A stretch of DNA of 64,000 bases. Origin: Mycoplasmopsis pullorum. Lineage in GTDB: Bacteria > Bacillota_I > Bacilli_A > Mycoplasmatales > Metamycoplasmataceae. The DNA lies in NCBI RefSeq assembly GCF_001900245.1, contig NZ_CP017813.1, positions 744,001 through 808,000 of the forward strand, read 5' to 3'. Positions within the stretch are counted from its first letter, which is position 1. Each line of letters begins with the position of its first letter. Positions 63,357 to 64,000 of the stretch are shown here, one piece after another. The notes under the pieces were generated by a model. It did not search any database, was not told the DNA's origin, and worked only from the letters and a program-made list of their open reading frames with translations. The position numbers and the translations under genes were made by a program.

Positions 63357-64000
63357 ATGGTTACACAATATATTATTATCGGAGTTTCGGTTTTCATTGG
63401 TTTAAAATTAATTGTTTTAATCCTTTGAAAAACACTTAAGATTGTTTCAGAACGTGATTTTTATGTAGTCGAGAGACTTGGAAAATATAATCGTACTCTT
63501 ACTCGTGGAATTCGTTTCTTAATACCATTTTTTGAAAAAATCGTAGTGCGTGATAACATTAAGGAAAAAGTTTTTGACTTCCCTGCTCAAAGTGTAATCA
63601 CTAAAGATAACGCAACAATTAAAGTTGATACAGTTGTTTATTTACAAATCACTGATCCAAAATTGTTTGCTTATGGTGCTGAACAACCATTTCGTGCGAT
63701 TGAAAACTTAACTTCAACAACTTTAAGAAATTTAATTGGTGAGTTGGAGTTAGACGAATCATTAACTTCTCGTGAAATGATTAACTCAAAATTAACTAAC
63801 ATTTTAGATAATGCTAGTGATGCATGAGGAATCAAAGTGAATAGGATTGAAATTCAAAATATTACTCCACCGCATGAAGTACAAGAAGCGATGATTCGTC
63901 AAATGCAAGCTGAACGTGATAAACGTGCACAAATTTTAGAAGCTGAGGGAATTAGACAAAGTAAAATCTTAAAAGCACAAGGTGAAAAAGAAAGTAAAAT
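63357..64000 (+). CDS. SPFH/band 7 (stomatin-like) membrane protein, partial
   Basis: 214 residues to the window edge. One N-terminal membrane helix ([18 protein letters not shown]) is followed by the SPFH domain: [88 protein letters not shown] and the start of the coiled coil ([22 protein letters not shown]). This matches stomatin/QmcA-type scaffolds of membrane microdomains. ATAAGGAGCAAT precedes ATG 63357; TGA Trp codons are present. Confidence 0.95.

Noticed and set aside
1-64000. CRISPR array, rRNA or tRNA genes
   Set aside because: No regularly spaced direct repeats with unique spacers, no rRNA-like blocks and no cloverleaf were found; the GTTGGAAAA pairs are too short and irregular for CRISPR.

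Overview
The window is low-GC DNA from a mollicute, most likely a Mycoplasma (Mycoplasmopsis) species. Nearly every recognisable gene can only be read through if TGA codes for tryptophan (genetic code 4). There is no cell-wall synthesis gene, the division cluster is the reduced mraZ-rsmH-ftsA-like-ftsZ set, and lipoproteins are abundant. I cannot name the species from sequence alone.

Layout, left to right. 1-2.6 kb: partial YitT-like membrane protein, pgsA and an overlapping coiled-coil membrane protein (all minus), then a small structured RNA. 2.6-8.8 kb is the accessory region: a BcgI-like restriction-modification operon in which all 7 Trp codons are TGG (a foreign signature), a broken ISLre2/Mbov_0401-type transposase, iteron-like repeats and a GC-rich dyad. 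8.9-20.3 kb: pfkA, a Bmp-type nucleoside ABC transporter (lipoprotein, double ATPase with an inserted membrane hairpin, two permeases), the infC-rpmI-rplT operon behind an attenuator leader, two tandem deoxynucleoside kinases and an amino-acid permease. 20.3-33.1 kb: DUF2130 protein, a 1097-residue surface protein, mnmG-rlmH, and an ABC exporter-like module ending in three lipoproteins. 33.1-43.1 kb: an Rrf2 regulator plus a flavoprotein disulfide reductase that lacks a normal start, a membrane protein, a 1822-residue surface protein with a PI-PLC X domain, and uvrC.

43.2-48.5 kb: pyruvate dehydrogenase operon pdhABCD, in which E2 lacks a lipoyl domain and E3 carries two. 48.6-56.6 kb (minus): a 1211-residue repeat lipoprotein, the operon S1-like/pgi-like/ltrA-like/whiA, and a YhcH-family protein. 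56.7-58.3 kb: mscL and two small membrane proteins, one preceded by an 18-base T tract. 58.6-62.4 kb (minus): the division cluster with three 10-bp-spaced MraZ-type boxes. 62.6-64 kb: a small unknown protein and the start of an SPFH/band 7 protein.

Together these encode glycolysis feeding acetyl-CoA production, nucleoside salvage (import plus kinases), lipid synthesis, translation, division, and an extensive surface and secreted repertoire likely facing a host. The most interesting items are the RM system of foreign origin with its adjoining mobile-element remnant, the surface PI-PLC with a 26-bp palindromic operator, the Rrf2-disulfide reductase pair, and the rearranged lipoyl domains.
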